Of a stretch of 64,000 nt of DNA, positions 37,814 through 48,166 are shown one piece after another. The stretch lies in contig JBGAHD010000002.1 of assembly GCA_044226395.1 (NCBI GenBank), positions 868,001 to 932,000 of the forward strand, in the 5' to 3' direction. Numbering within the stretch: the first letter of the stretch is position 1; each line of letters starts with the position of its first letter. Source of the DNA: JBGAHD01 sp044226395. Its GTDB lineage: Bacteria; Pseudomonadota; Gammaproteobacteria; Xanthomonadales; Ahniellaceae. The notes beneath the pieces are model-generated. The model was not told where the DNA came from, did no database searches, and was given only the letters and a program-made list of their open reading frames with translations. The position numbers were made by a program, and so were the translations under genes.

Positions 37814-38443
37814 TCAATGCGTGCCGTGAATGCCCCAGCTGTGCAAGCGTTCGCGCACGACCAGCAGCGCGCGGCGGATTCGGCTCTTGACGGTGCCCAG
37901 CGGTTCGCCCGTGGCCTCGGCCACTTCGGTGTGGGTGAACTGCTCGACCACGGCGAGCTTCACCGCGCGGCGACCGCGCGTGGTCAGGTATTCGAGCGCG
38001 CGACCCAAGGCCGAGGTGTGCTGCGCGCGGTCGACGGTCAGCGCGGGGTCGAGTTCGGGCGCGTCGAGACCGTGCGGGGCTTGCTCGTCGAAATCGGACT
38101 CGTACTGCGCCAGCACCGTGCGCTGACGAAAGCGATCGATCGCCTGCGAACGCGCCAGCGCCACCAACCAACCGACGATGCTCGCGCGCGTCGGGTCGTA
38201 GCGATGGGCGAAGCGCCAGGCCTGGCGGTAGGTGTCGTTCAAGGTCTCCGCGACATCTTGCGGATCGCGCAAGCGTCGCCACAGAAACGCTTCCACGCGC
38301 GAGCGCGTGTGTTGATAGAAGCGCTGGAACGCCATGCGATCGCCTTGCGCCGCCGCGACGATCTCGCGTTCCCGCGCCGCCTGCCATTCCGGTGGATCGC
38401 CGTGACGATGCGCGGCGGTGCCGCTGATTTCGATCTTGGCCAT
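37814..38443 (-). CDS. ECF-type RNA polymerase sigma factor
   Basis: 209 residues from ATG 38443. Region 2: FQRFYQHTRSRVEAFLWRRL through DVAETLNDTYRQAWRFAHRY and SIVGWLVALARSQAIDRFRQR. Region 4 helix-turn-helix: HTEVAEATGEPLGTVKSRIRRAL. It therefore directs RNA polymerase to a special promoter set. No anti-sigma gene is next to it: upstream, 66 nt away and on the same strand, is a TonB-dependent receptor; downstream is an epimerase. FecI-type signalling through the receptor would need a FecR-like regulator, which is not present in this window. Confidence 0.93.
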   Translation of the reverse strand: MAKIEISGTAAHRHGDPPEWQAAREREIVAAAQGDRMAFQRFYQHTRSRVEAFLWRRLRDPQDVAETLNDTYRQAWRFAHRYDPTRASIVGWLVALARSQAIDRFRQRTVLAQYESDFDEQAPHGLDAPELDPALTVDRAQHTSALGRALEYLTTRGRRAVKLAVVEQFTHTEVAEATGEPLGTVKSRIRRALLVVRERLHSWGIHGTH

Positions 38444-38509
38444 GGTTCCTCCCTGCCGCTTCTACGCAAGCGCTCGGCGACTGGATGCGGCCCCTGGCGG
38501 CGATCGACG

Positions 38510-40558
38510 CTAGAAGCGGTAGCTCAGCGACAGCCGCGCTGCCCGCGGCTCCAAAGCGTGAAAGTGAATGTCATCGATGCCTTCGGCCGGTTCTCCGGGC
38601 AGGCGCGAGGCATAGAAGTAATCGATGTCGTGATCGCGACTGTTCAAGGCATTGAGCAAATCCAGGGTCGCCGTCCATCGCGACCAGCGTCGACCCACGC
38701 GCAAGTTCACCAGGGTCGAGCCTTCGGAAGACACTGAGTCGTCCTCGATCAAGGGATAGCGCCCGAAGCGACGCAGGCGCGCGTTGACGAACCAGCCGCG
38801 CGCGAAGTCGCCGCTCACGCCGGCGGTGAGCACCACGGGAATCGCGCCGGGGATGTGGCGGCCCGCGGGGTCATCGTCGCGGAAGCGCGCGTCGGTGTAG
38901 CTGGCTTCCACTTCGCCGCGCCAAGGACCGTCGCCGAACACGTACAGGCCCACTTCCACGCCACGACGTTCGCTCGGCCGCGTGGCTTCGGTGTTGCCGG
39001 CATCGCCCACGAACAGCAGTTCGGAATCGAGATCGAGCCGCCACAGCGCCGCCGTCGCTTGCAGGCGACGATCGATGAACCAGCGCAGGCCGAGTTCGGC
39101 GCCGCGCGATGTCACCAAGGGATCGACCCGCGCCACCGGTTCGCGCGTGACGGGATCGATGCGGATCGTGGTTCCGCGCGCGTCATTCGAATGCAGGCCG
39201 CGGCCGTAACTGAGATAGGTCTCGATCGCGTCGTCGGGCGTGAAAATCAGACTGGCCTTGGGCGAGAAGCGCTCGGCGTCGCGGCGGCCCGAGTTCTCCG
39301 GCTGCAAGGCATCGACGCGAAAGTCATAGGCATCGTGGCGCAGGCCCGCGTATGCGCGCCAACGTTCGCTGAAGCGATACTCGCCATCGAGGAAGACGCC
39401 GAGGCTGCGCTCGTCGACCGCGTCGTCGCGAATCGCCGAGACGAACTCACGCGCGCGCGTGCGCGACAGGCCTACGCGATCGATGTCGTCGCGACGCCAG
39501 TCGAGACCCACGCGCGCCCGCCAAGGTTCGCCTTGCCAGGTCTGCGTCGCACCGCCGCCGAACACGCGGCGCTCGTCGAACTGCCGAAACTGATCGCCGT
39601 CGACGGGATCGTCCAGGACATACGTGAAGTTCGAGTACAGCGACAGGTCGTAGTCGATCGCATAGGCCTGCGCCGCGAACTCACCGCCCGCCAGCGGCCC
39701 GCGCCAACCACCCGAAAGCGATTGACGCGAGCTGTCGCCGCCGAGCGTGCGATCGAGCGAGCCCAAGCGATCGATCAAGCCTTGATCGATGGCGCGCTCG
39801 GGAATCTGATCGGGCGATCGCCACGCGTTGTCATACGCCATCACCAGGCCATGTACCGTGCCCGCGCCGAGCGGCGCGCTGAGCTTGAGCGCGAGATTGC
39901 GCTTGCGCAAGTCTTCGTCGATGTCGCGCCAGGCGCCGTCATAGGTTTGCGCTTCCACGCCATAGGTCAGGGCCAGCGCGCCGAACTCGCTCGTGCCCGT
40001 GAGCACGCCGCGGCCGTAACCGAAAGCGCCGGCCTCGACGCTCACGTCGCGACTGGCCAGGTTCTCCGCGATACGAAAGTTCGCGCTGCCGGCGGCGCTG
40101 AAGTCGCCGACCTCGGCGTAGTAGGGGCCTTTGCGATAACGCAGCTCGTCGACCATCTCAGGGATCAGAAAATTCAGGTCCGAATACCCCTGACCGTGGC
40201 CGTGCGAACGCAAGTTCACCGGCATGCCGTCGACGAAGGTCGCGAAATCGGTGCCGTGGTCGAGATTGAAGCCGCGCAGAAAATACTGATTGGCCTTGCC
40301 CGAACCCGAGTGCTGCGTCGCGACCATGCCGGGCACGTACTCGACCAGATCGCCGGTGCGCAGTCGCGGTCGCTCGCTCAACTCCGTGGTGCCAACCACG
40401 CCTTGCGAGGCGCTGATCGCGGCGCCGACCAGGTTCTCGCGACGACCGAGCACGGTCACGGGCGCGAGCTTTGGCTCATCGGCGCGCGCGGGCGTCGGCT
40501 GCGCGGCGTCATCGGCGAGCAGAACCCAGGCGAGGACCCAGGGGGATAGCGAGAGCAT
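38510..40558 (-). CDS. TonB-dependent outer-membrane receptor
   Basis: 682 residues from ATG 40558. Signal-like N-terminus (MLSLSPWVLAWVLLADDA), TonB-box-like LAPVTVLGRR, then a plug domain (VEYVPGMVATQHSGSGKANQ, FLRGFNLDHGTDFATFVDGM) with RYRKGPYYAEVGDFSAAGSAN, followed by the beta-barrel with many aromatic-alternating strands, ending LSLSYRF with the terminal Phe needed for assembly. It imports a bulky ligand across the outer membrane with energy from TonB-ExbB-ExbD. Its divergent neighbour is the DUF4331-TPR-HupE cluster, a grouping that points to a metal or co-factor, which is inference. Sits just upstream of an ECF sigma gene on the same strand. Confidence 0.92.
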   Translation of the reverse strand: MLSLSPWVLAWVLLADDAAQPTPARADEPKLAPVTVLGRRENLVGAAISASQGVVGTTELSERPRLRTGDLVEYVPGMVATQHSGSGKANQYFLRGFNLDHGTDFATFVDGMPVNLRSHGHGQGYSDLNFLIPEMVDELRYRKGPYYAEVGDFSAAGSANFRIAENLASRDVSVEAGAFGYGRGVLTGTSEFGALALTYGVEAQTYDGAWRDIDEDLRKRNLALKLSAPLGAGTVHGLVMAYDNAWRSPDQIPERAIDQGLIDRLGSLDRTLGGDSSRQSLSGGWRGPLAGGEFAAQAYAIDYDLSLYSNFTYVLDDPVDGDQFRQFDERRVFGGGATQTWQGEPWRARVGLDWRRDDIDRVGLSRTRAREFVSAIRDDAVDERSLGVFLDGEYRFSERWRAYAGLRHDAYDFRVDALQPENSGRRDAERFSPKASLIFTPDDAIETYLSYGRGLHSNDARGTTIRIDPVTREPVARVDPLVTSRGAELGLRWFIDRRLQATAALWRLDLDSELLFVGDAGNTEATRPSERRGVEVGLYVFGDGPWRGEVEASYTDARFRDDDPAGRHIPGAIPVVLTAGVSGDFARGWFVNARLRRFGRYPLIEDDSVSSEGSTLVNLRVGRRWSRWTATLDLLNALNSRDHDIDYFYASRLPGEPAEGIDDIHFHALEPRAARLSLSYRF

Positions 40559-40792
40559 GCGCGGACATCCGTCGAGGCGGGAGATCGCAAGTTACGAAGC
40601 GCGCGGGCGCTTGGATGTCAGGATCTTTAGCGACACGCGCGCGTAGTCGAACTCCTTGGCGTCGAGCGCTAGCGGCGCGACTTTCACGTCACGCTGACAA
40701 CTGCCTTGCATCCGCGCGCGGCACGGCTTCGTAGGAATCCGCGCACTAACACCAGTCGCGGGTCGCGACCATTGATGGCAAAGGAGCTCACC

Positions 40793-42292
40793 ATGTTCAC
40801 CCCGATTACCCGCGCGCTCTTGCTGAGCGCGATCGGCGCGGCGCTGACCGCGCTGGCGCCGACGGCGCAGGCCTCGAGTCACCGCGAGGCCCTGGCCGTG
40901 CTGAATGAACCGTGCGCCGACACCACCGACATCTATGCCTGGGTGTCGGACGGCGCGCACGACAAGCTGTATCTGGCCGCGAACTTCCTGCCGCTGCACG
41001 AACCCGGTCAGGGCAACCAGGGCTTGCGCGCGTGCGACGGTTATCGCTACGAGTTCCACATTGGCACGGGCACGAGCCTGGCCGATCGTTACGTCTATCG
41101 CATCGAGTACAAGCTCGGCACACCGACCGACAACGCGCCCGCCGCCAACGAAGCGCCGCTCGGCGGCAACGAACTGTTGTGGCAGATCACCGGCGGCACC
41201 GAGACCTACAGCGTCACGCGCATCGACACCGCCAATGGCACGCAGACCGTGCTCGCGTCCAATCTCAAGGTCGCGCCGAACAATCACGGTCCGCAGACCG
41301 ATCGCCTGGCCTATGGCCTGGGCCCGTTCGAGGGCTATGAGTCAGGTCGCAACACCAGCCGCACAGTCGGGCTGTATGACGATGCCTTCATCGCGCGCAA
41401 TTTCATTCATCGCTTGAACAACGGCGGCCGCGCCTTCAGCGGTCAGCGCGACGATCCGTTCTATCTGGACGAGAAGGGCATCTTCGATCTGGTCAACCTC
41501 TGCGCCAAGGGCCTGGGCAATGCGCCGGGCGCGCGCACCACGCCGTGCGAGGATGTGTTCACCGGCTTCAACGTGTTCAATGTCTCGCTGGAGATTCCGA
41601 TATCCGACATCTTCCCCGACGGCATTCCGCACAACGGTCAGTTGATCGGCGATTCCACCGATAGCCTGCTGCGCGTGTGGTTCGGCGTGTCGCGTCAGCA
41701 GATCCAGTACGTCAATCCGGACAACGTGGTGCGCGGCGTCGACTACTCGGGCGATTGGGTCCAGGTCGGGCGTCAGGCGCTGCCGCTGTTCAACGCGGGC
41801 CTGGTCGGCACGGCGCGTCAGACCAAGTATCTGCGCACCACGCCGATGCATGACGTGAGCAACTTCGGCGGCGATGTGCTGTTCCCGGTGCTGGTGCGTG
41901 ATGCGAAACTGTTGGGCGTCTATCGCGCCTTCAATGTCGATCCCGATGCGCTGGGCCTGACCGGGCCGCGCGTGGACATCATCAATGCCATCAACCTGGG
42001 TCGGCCGATTCCGATCGCTGATGGATCGACGGGCGATGTGATCACGATCGACGCGGCAGTGAATTCCGCCTTCCCGAATGGCCGACGCCTGGGTTACGCG
42101 CCCGGTGGCGCGCGCAACCGCGAGCAGGTCGACGTGAGCGATGTGCTGATCAGTCTGATCATCGCCGGCGCGCCGGGCCTGATCGGCGATGGCGTGAACA
42201 GCAACGACAAGGACTATCTGCCGGACTTCCCGTTCGCGGCGGCCCCGCATCAGGGCGTCGACGGCGGCCACGGCGGCACCAACGGCGGCTAA
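40793..42292 (+). CDS. DUF4331-family exported protein
   Basis: 499 residues from ATG 40793, which has a perfect AAGGAG (40781-40786) six nt before it; 29 upstream in-frame codons are not used. Signal peptide MFTPITRALLLSAIGAALTALAPTAQA. The mature start SSHREA..LNEPCADTTDIYAWV is the hallmark of DUF4331 proteins, followed by FEGYESGRNTSRTVG and a C-terminal low-complexity tail (HQGVDGGHGGTNGG) with several His. Function of the family is unknown. It leads a likely operon with the TPR lipoprotein and HupE genes and is divergent from a TonB receptor, so a shared regulatory region (234 bp) is plausible. Confidence 0.9.
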   Translation: MFTPITRALLLSAIGAALTALAPTAQASSHREALAVLNEPCADTTDIYAWVSDGAHDKLYLAANFLPLHEPGQGNQGLRACDGYRYEFHIGTGTSLADRYVYRIEYKLGTPTDNAPAANEAPLGGNELLWQITGGTETYSVTRIDTANGTQTVLASNLKVAPNNHGPQTDRLAYGLGPFEGYESGRNTSRTVGLYDDAFIARNFIHRLNNGGRAFSGQRDDPFYLDEKGIFDLVNLCAKGLGNAPGARTTPCEDVFTGFNVFNVSLEIPISDIFPDGIPHNGQLIGDSTDSLLRVWFGVSRQQIQYVNPDNVVRGVDYSGDWVQVGRQALPLFNAGLVGTARQTKYLRTTPMHDVSNFGGDVLFPVLVRDAKLLGVYRAFNVDPDALGLTGPRVDIINAINLGRPIPIADGSTGDVITIDAAVNSAFPNGRRLGYAPGGARNREQVDVSDVLISLIIAGAPGLIGDGVNSNDKDYLPDFPFAAAPHQGVDGGHGGTNGG

Positions 42293-42359
42293 GGGCCGCG
42301 GGCTCGCGGCGGGGACCGCCCCGTCCCCTGGCGGTTTCCGTCGCGGGCCATTTCTTGTC

Positions 42360-43646
42360 ATGAAGCTTCGACTCACGATGATCCTGGTGGCTTCGGTGCT
42401 GAGTGCTTGCGCGAAGCAAGCGCCGACGCCGTCGCGCGACAACGTCGCGGCGCAAGCGCGCGCGGCCTTGTGCGCGCAGATCGTGCCGGCGCACGACGAC
42501 GATCGGCGCGCGCGTGAGGACATCAATGCGGCCGGCGAGGAGGCGCGCGTGACTCGCGCGTTCGCGTTCATCGCGGCGGCGCGTCGCGAGGCCGATCCTG
42601 GCTACTACCTCAATGCCGAAGCCTGCGCCGAGGAAGTGCTGGCGCAAGAACCCGACAACCTGGCCGCGCGCAATGTGCGCGCGATCGTGCTGTTGCAGCG
42701 CCATCGCTTCGACGACGCGCTGCGCGAGGCGCGCGCGGTGCTGCAAACCGAGCCCGAGAACCTTCTGGCGCTGGGCAATGCCAGTGACGCCGCGATGGAA
42801 CTCGGTCAGTACGACCTCGCGCGCGACTACGCCAACCTGCAACTGCGTCAGCGCGTCGACATGGCGAGCCTCGGTCGCGGCGCCTATCTGCGCTGGTTGA
42901 GCAATGACACCGACACCGCGCGACGCATGCTGCGCGATGCGCTGCGGCTGCGCGACGCGCACGATCCCGAGGCCGCGGCGTGGACTTTCGTCGACGCGGC
43001 CAATGTCTATTGGCAGCGCGGTGATGCGGACGGCGCGGATGCATTGGCCGTCGAGGCTTTGAACTGGCTCGCTGACTACCCGCCAGCGCTCGTGATGCGC
43101 GCGCGCGTCGCGCTGGCGCGTGGTGAGGCTGCGACGGCGACGACCTTGCTGCAACGCGCGGTCAAACGTCGCCCCTTGGTCGAGACGCTGTGGCTGCTTG
43201 GCGATGCGCGCGCGATGGCGGGCGATTCGGCGGGCGCCGAGCAAGCGTATGACGAGGCGCTGCGTCTGGGTCGTCGCGATGATCGTCTGATGCTGGGTTT
43301 GTTTCTCGCGGAGCGCGGTGAGCATCTCGACGAAGCGCTCGCGGCGTTGCAAGCCGAGCGCGCGACGCGTCAAAGCATCGCGGTCGATGATGCCTACGCG
43401 CTCGCCTTGTATCGCGTCGGTCGCCTCGACGAAGCGCGCGCCATGAGCGACCGCGCCGTGCGGCTGAACACGCCCGACGCGCGACTGTACTTTCACCGTG
43501 GACTGATCCTGTTCGCGAGCGGCGAGACCGCGCAGGCGCGCGCGGCTTGGGATCGCGCGCGCGCGATCAATCCGGCCTTCGTGCCCGTCGACGCGGCGCT
43601 CGCGCGACGCTGGCGCGAGACCATGGATCGGGTGGCGGCGCCATGA
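42360..43646 (+). CDS. TPR-repeat lipoprotein
   Basis: 428 residues. The N-terminus MKLRLTMILVASVLSACAKQ has a lipobox (LSAC, Cys17), so the protein should be lipid-anchored. The rest is all-helical tetratricopeptide repeats (e.g. EEVLAQEPDNLAARNVRAI, GNASDAAMELGQYDLARDY, ALALYRVGRLDEARAMSDRA, RGLILFASGETAQARAAWDR). Such repeats bind peptide partners. It follows the DUF4331 gene by 67 nt and its stop overlaps the HupE start by ATGA, so the two are coupled and may act in one envelope complex. Confidence 0.88.
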   Translation: MKLRLTMILVASVLSACAKQAPTPSRDNVAAQARAALCAQIVPAHDDDRRAREDINAAGEEARVTRAFAFIAAARREADPGYYLNAEACAEEVLAQEPDNLAARNVRAIVLLQRHRFDDALREARAVLQTEPENLLALGNASDAAMELGQYDLARDYANLQLRQRVDMASLGRGAYLRWLSNDTDTARRMLRDALRLRDAHDPEAAAWTFVDAANVYWQRGDADGADALAVEALNWLADYPPALVMRARVALARGEAATATTLLQRAVKRRPLVETLWLLGDARAMAGDSAGAEQAYDEALRLGRRDDRLMLGLFLAERGEHLDEALAALQAERATRQSIAVDDAYALALYRVGRLDEARAMSDRAVRLNTPDARLYFHRGLILFASGETAQARAAWDRARAINPAFVPVDAALARRWRETMDRVAAP

Positions 43647-44713
43647 GGTTCGTCGCTCGCGCCGTAATTGCGGTGGTGCTGCTATCGCTTGGGTTCGGCG
43701 CCAGCGTCCACGCGCATGATTTGGGCCTATCGCAAGGCGAATATCGCGTCACCGACGACGGCATTCGCGCGCGACTGGGCTTCAATCCGTCGGAACTCGC
43801 GCTCGCCGTGCCCGAGCTAGATCCCGATCACGATGGCCGCGTGACGCGCGAAGAAGCCGATCGCGCGCGATCGGCCCTCGCTGCCGCGCTGCCCGAGGCC
43901 GTGCGCATTCAAGGTCGCGATCGCGAATGCGCCGCGATCATCGACACCGTGACCTATGTCGACGAGCGCAGTGTCGAGATCGATCTGCACTGGCCTTGCG
44001 CTGTCGCGCCGACTGGCGCCTCCGCGCGGTTTGCCTGGTTCGATCGCCTGCTCGCCTCGCATCGACACATCGCGCTGGTCGGCGAGGGCGAGACGCCGCG
44101 GTCGTTCGTGCTCTCGGAGCGCGACGCCAACTTCACCATCACGAGCGATGCCGACACGAGCGCGCAATCGCCCGGCTGGGGCATGGTCGCCTTGGGGCTG
44201 CACCACGTGCTGACGGGTTACGACCATCTGATGTTCTTGCTGGGTCTCGTGATTTTCGCGCGTGGCGCGAAGGCGCTGGTGAAGATCATCACCGCGTTCA
44301 CCGTGGGCCACAGTGTGAGTCTCGCGGTCGCGGTGCTGGGCTGGTGGGTGCCACCGTCGCGGCCGGTCGAGGCGATCATCGCCCTATCCATTGCCTTCAT
44401 CGCGTTGGAGAACTGGACGGGCAAGGGTCAGGAGCGACGCGCCTTGATCACCTTGCTGTTCGGGCTGGTGCATGGCTTTGGTTTCGCCGGCGCCCTGGGC
44501 GCGCTGTCATTTCCGCGCGCGGAACTGCCGCTGGCCTTGTTCTCGTTCAATGTCGGCGTGGAATGCGGGCAACTGGCCTTTCTCGCCGTGACGCTGCCGC
44601 TCTTGCACGCGCTCGATCGGTGGCGCGGTTTTCAACGGTGGGGTCGCGTGGCGATCAATGTTGTCGTCGCCGGCGCGGGCACGTTCTGGTTCGTCCAGCG
44701 AGTCTTCATTTGA
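43643..44713 (+). CDS. HupE/UreJ-family membrane protein with EF-hand loop
   Basis: 356 residues from ATG 43643 (ATGA overlap with the TPR gene). Signal peptide MRFVARAVIAVVLLSLGFG, then a periplasmic domain holding a canonical EF-hand loop at residues 60-71 (DPDHDGRVTREE: Asp1, Asp3, Asp5, Gly6, Val8, Glu12). The second half has about six membrane helices with the HupE/UreJ-type His-rich start HHVLTGYDHLMFLLGL and later ITAFTVGHSVSLA and FGLVHGFGFAGALG. The family is linked to metal (nickel/cobalt-type) permeases, but the metal here is unknown. Calcium binding by the loop is inferred from the motif. Confidence 0.88.
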   Translation: MRFVARAVIAVVLLSLGFGASVHAHDLGLSQGEYRVTDDGIRARLGFNPSELALAVPELDPDHDGRVTREEADRARSALAAALPEAVRIQGRDRECAAIIDTVTYVDERSVEIDLHWPCAVAPTGASARFAWFDRLLASHRHIALVGEGETPRSFVLSERDANFTITSDADTSAQSPGWGMVALGLHHVLTGYDHLMFLLGLVIFARGAKALVKIITAFTVGHSVSLAVAVLGWWVPPSRPVEAIIALSIAFIALENWTGKGQERRALITLLFGLVHGFGFAGALGALSFPRAELPLALFSFNVGVECGQLAFLAVTLPLLHALDRWRGFQRWGRVAINVVVAGAGTFWFVQRVFI

Positions 44714-44720
44714 GGATGAA

Positions 44721-45614
44721 ATGACCATGATGCTGTCATCGCGCCTGATTGTGGCGTGTGTGTTGATGAGCCTTGTCGTTGTCGCGCCAATCCGCGCGGA
44801 GAGCGACCATGCCACGCTGGCGCGGCAGTACTGCGAGACCGTGCACCGCCTACCCGCGACGCTGCGCGCGACGTGTTGCGAAGCCAAGCCCGTGCCCGAT
44901 CTGAGCGCGATGTGCGCCACGCAAGTCGAGCAGGCTTTGGATGACGGCGCGATCACGCTCGACGCGAAGGCGATCGCGACTTGCGCCGAGGCCACGCGGC
45001 GAGAACTCCGCGGTTGCGACTGGGTGGGGCCTCGCCCGCCGCGCTCGCCCGCGATCTGCGCGGACGTGATTCGCGGCGCGCGCGGCGTGGGCGCGGCGTG
45101 CTCGTCGTCGCTCGCGTGCGGCGACGGTCAGTACTGTCGCGGCGCGAGCGAGTCCCGCGCGGGCGTTTGCGCCGAGCCCGTCGCGCCCGGTCAGCGCTGC
45201 GAGAACCCGGGCGATGCGTTGGGCGCTTTCGTTTTGACTTCGCCTTCAACGCGGCATCCCACGTGCCAGGGTCAATGCGTGCGGGGTCAGTGCTTGGCCT
45301 TGGTCGAGGAAGGCGGCGCGTGCAACTCAGGCACGCCTTGCGCCGAGGGTCTGCAATGTCGTGCTCGTGTTTGCGCGGCAGTGGTGCCGTCAGCGAAGGG
45401 AGAAGCTTGCGATACCCAACATGCTTGCGCCGACGGACTGCGCTGCGTCGACGCGAAGTGCGCCACGCCGCTGCGCGAAGGCGCGCGCTGCGAGCAGGGC
45501 TTTGAATGCCAATCGCTCGTGTGTGACAAGCCCGACGGCGCCAAGCAAGGTCGCTGCGCCAATGTCTGCGCCAACCCCACGCTGGGACCCGCGCGCTTCG
45601 TGCTACCGCAGTAG
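44721..45614 (+). CDS. Exported Cys-rich protein (Dickkopf/EB-like cysteine repeats)
   Basis: 297 residues from ATG 44721 (TGAGGA upstream, 8 nt after the HupE stop). Signal peptide MTMMLSSRLIVACVLMSLVVVAPIRA. The N-terminal ~85 residues form a helical domain with five Cys; the remainder holds repeated short cysteine units (GAACSSSLACGDGQYC, GGACNSGTPCAEGLQC, GEACDTQHACADGLRC, GARCEQGFECQSLVC), similar to modules common in Myxococcota secreted proteins and to the Dickkopf N-terminal region. It should be a disulfide-rich envelope or extracellular protein; function unknown. Its last 12 bases overlap the 3' end of the minus-strand cupredoxin gene. Confidence 0.8.
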   Translation: MTMMLSSRLIVACVLMSLVVVAPIRAESDHATLARQYCETVHRLPATLRATCCEAKPVPDLSAMCATQVEQALDDGAITLDAKAIATCAEATRRELRGCDWVGPRPPRSPAICADVIRGARGVGAACSSSLACGDGQYCRGASESRAGVCAEPVAPGQRCENPGDALGAFVLTSPSTRHPTCQGQCVRGQCLALVEEGGACNSGTPCAEGLQCRARVCAAVVPSAKGEACDTQHACADGLRCVDAKCATPLREGARCEQGFECQSLVCDKPDGAKQGRCANVCANPTLGPARFVLPQ

Positions 45615-46061
45615 CGGTTCCTCGAAGCCGTTGACCAGGGGCACGTCGATCGCGCCCATCATCGCCTGCGCGACGTGGAAGTCGCAGTAAAAGGGATAGA
45701 TGTTGCCCGTGTCGAAGACCACGGCGGCCATCGTGCCGCTGGTGCGCGCGCCAATGGGCGAGGTCGGATCGGCCGTTCCCACGCCCGCGATCACGCGACC
45801 GCCGATCGTCGGATGCGCGGCGAAGTTGAGCGAGAAATTGACCGTGGTGCCGGCGTCGACGATCAGGCAGGGCGGCGAATAGCGGTAGATGCCGGGCTGC
45901 GTCGCGGCGCTGACCGTCACCGGGTTTTGACCGCGACGATCGAGGTAATCGGAGGCCAGGCAGTTGTTCACCGCTTGCGCGCGCGCCCCCGTGGCGCACG
46001 CGATCAGCGCGATCGTGAAGATTGTGCGGGTAAGCGTAGGCATGCCGAAAGCGCGGTTCAT
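45603..46061 (-). CDS. Exported cupredoxin-like protein
   Basis: 152 residues from ATG 46061 (MNRAFGMPTLTRTIFTIALIACATGARA, signal peptide; a second Met at residue 7 is also possible). The mature part shows a His in LNFAAHPTIGG, then IYPFYCDFHVAQAMMGAI with Cys, His and Met, fitting a type-1 copper site as in the protein at 6445-6822, though the first strand regions differ (PCLIVDAGTTVNFSL). A GFE motif lies near the C-terminus (VNGFEEPLLR). By family a copper electron-transfer or copper-binding protein. The 3' end overlaps the convergent Cys-rich gene by 12 nt. Confidence 0.72.
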   Translation of the reverse strand: MNRAFGMPTLTRTIFTIALIACATGARAQAVNNCLASDYLDRRGQNPVTVSAATQPGIYRYSPPCLIVDAGTTVNFSLNFAAHPTIGGRVIAGVGTADPTSPIGARTSGTMAAVVFDTGNIYPFYCDFHVAQAMMGAIDVPLVNGFEEPLLR

Positions 46062-46234
46062 CGTGCCCTCGATGATAGGGCAGTCGGCGTGAAGTGGTCG
46101 CGCGCGGGTTGGCAATTCGCCCGCGTTGGATTGTCGCGACGAGTGCTTTCGTCCGGCCCCTCACTTCGGGCACTCGCCGCGGACGCGCGCCACGCCATAA
46201 GCTTGGGCCGCCTGCCTGCCCGGAGTGATTGCCC

Positions 46235-47935
<1,701 letters not shown>

Positions 47936-47940
47936 GATGC

Positions 47941-47972
47941 CGTGACGCGATCGGTGAGCCGGTCGCGTCACG
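47941..47972 (+). terminator. Hairpin terminator after gamma-glutamyltransferase
   Basis: A 14-bp stem with one G-T pair (47941-47954 with 47959-47972) closes a 4-nt loop, starting 6 nt after the stop codon. A mild T-rich stretch follows (agtttcgagtttga). Good candidate for an intrinsic terminator. Confidence 0.7.
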
Positions 47973-48075
47973 AGTTTCGAGTTTGATTCGGGTGGGCGCG
48001 CCTGACGCGCCCCTCGGTTGGCCAGGGTGAACGACTCGGCTCGCAAGCGCAGCCAATCCCTCATCGAAACTACGC

Positions 48076-48104
48076 TTGACTTCGTACATTGTGTTTCGTA
48101 TATC
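48076..48104 (+). promoter_or_regulatory. Sigma70-type promoter of the second TonB receptor
   Basis: TTGACT (48076-48081) and TATATC (48099-48104) are separated by exactly 17 nt, in a locally AT-rich stretch ~63 nt before the ATG. Two copies of TTCGTA lie within it (48081-48086 and 48095-48100), which could be a repressor half-site pair. Confidence 0.6.
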
Positions 48105-48166
48105 TGTCGCACGCGCCGAATGCTCGGGGAGAGCGAGCGGCGCCCGAACCAAGGGAGGGTTTGGCC

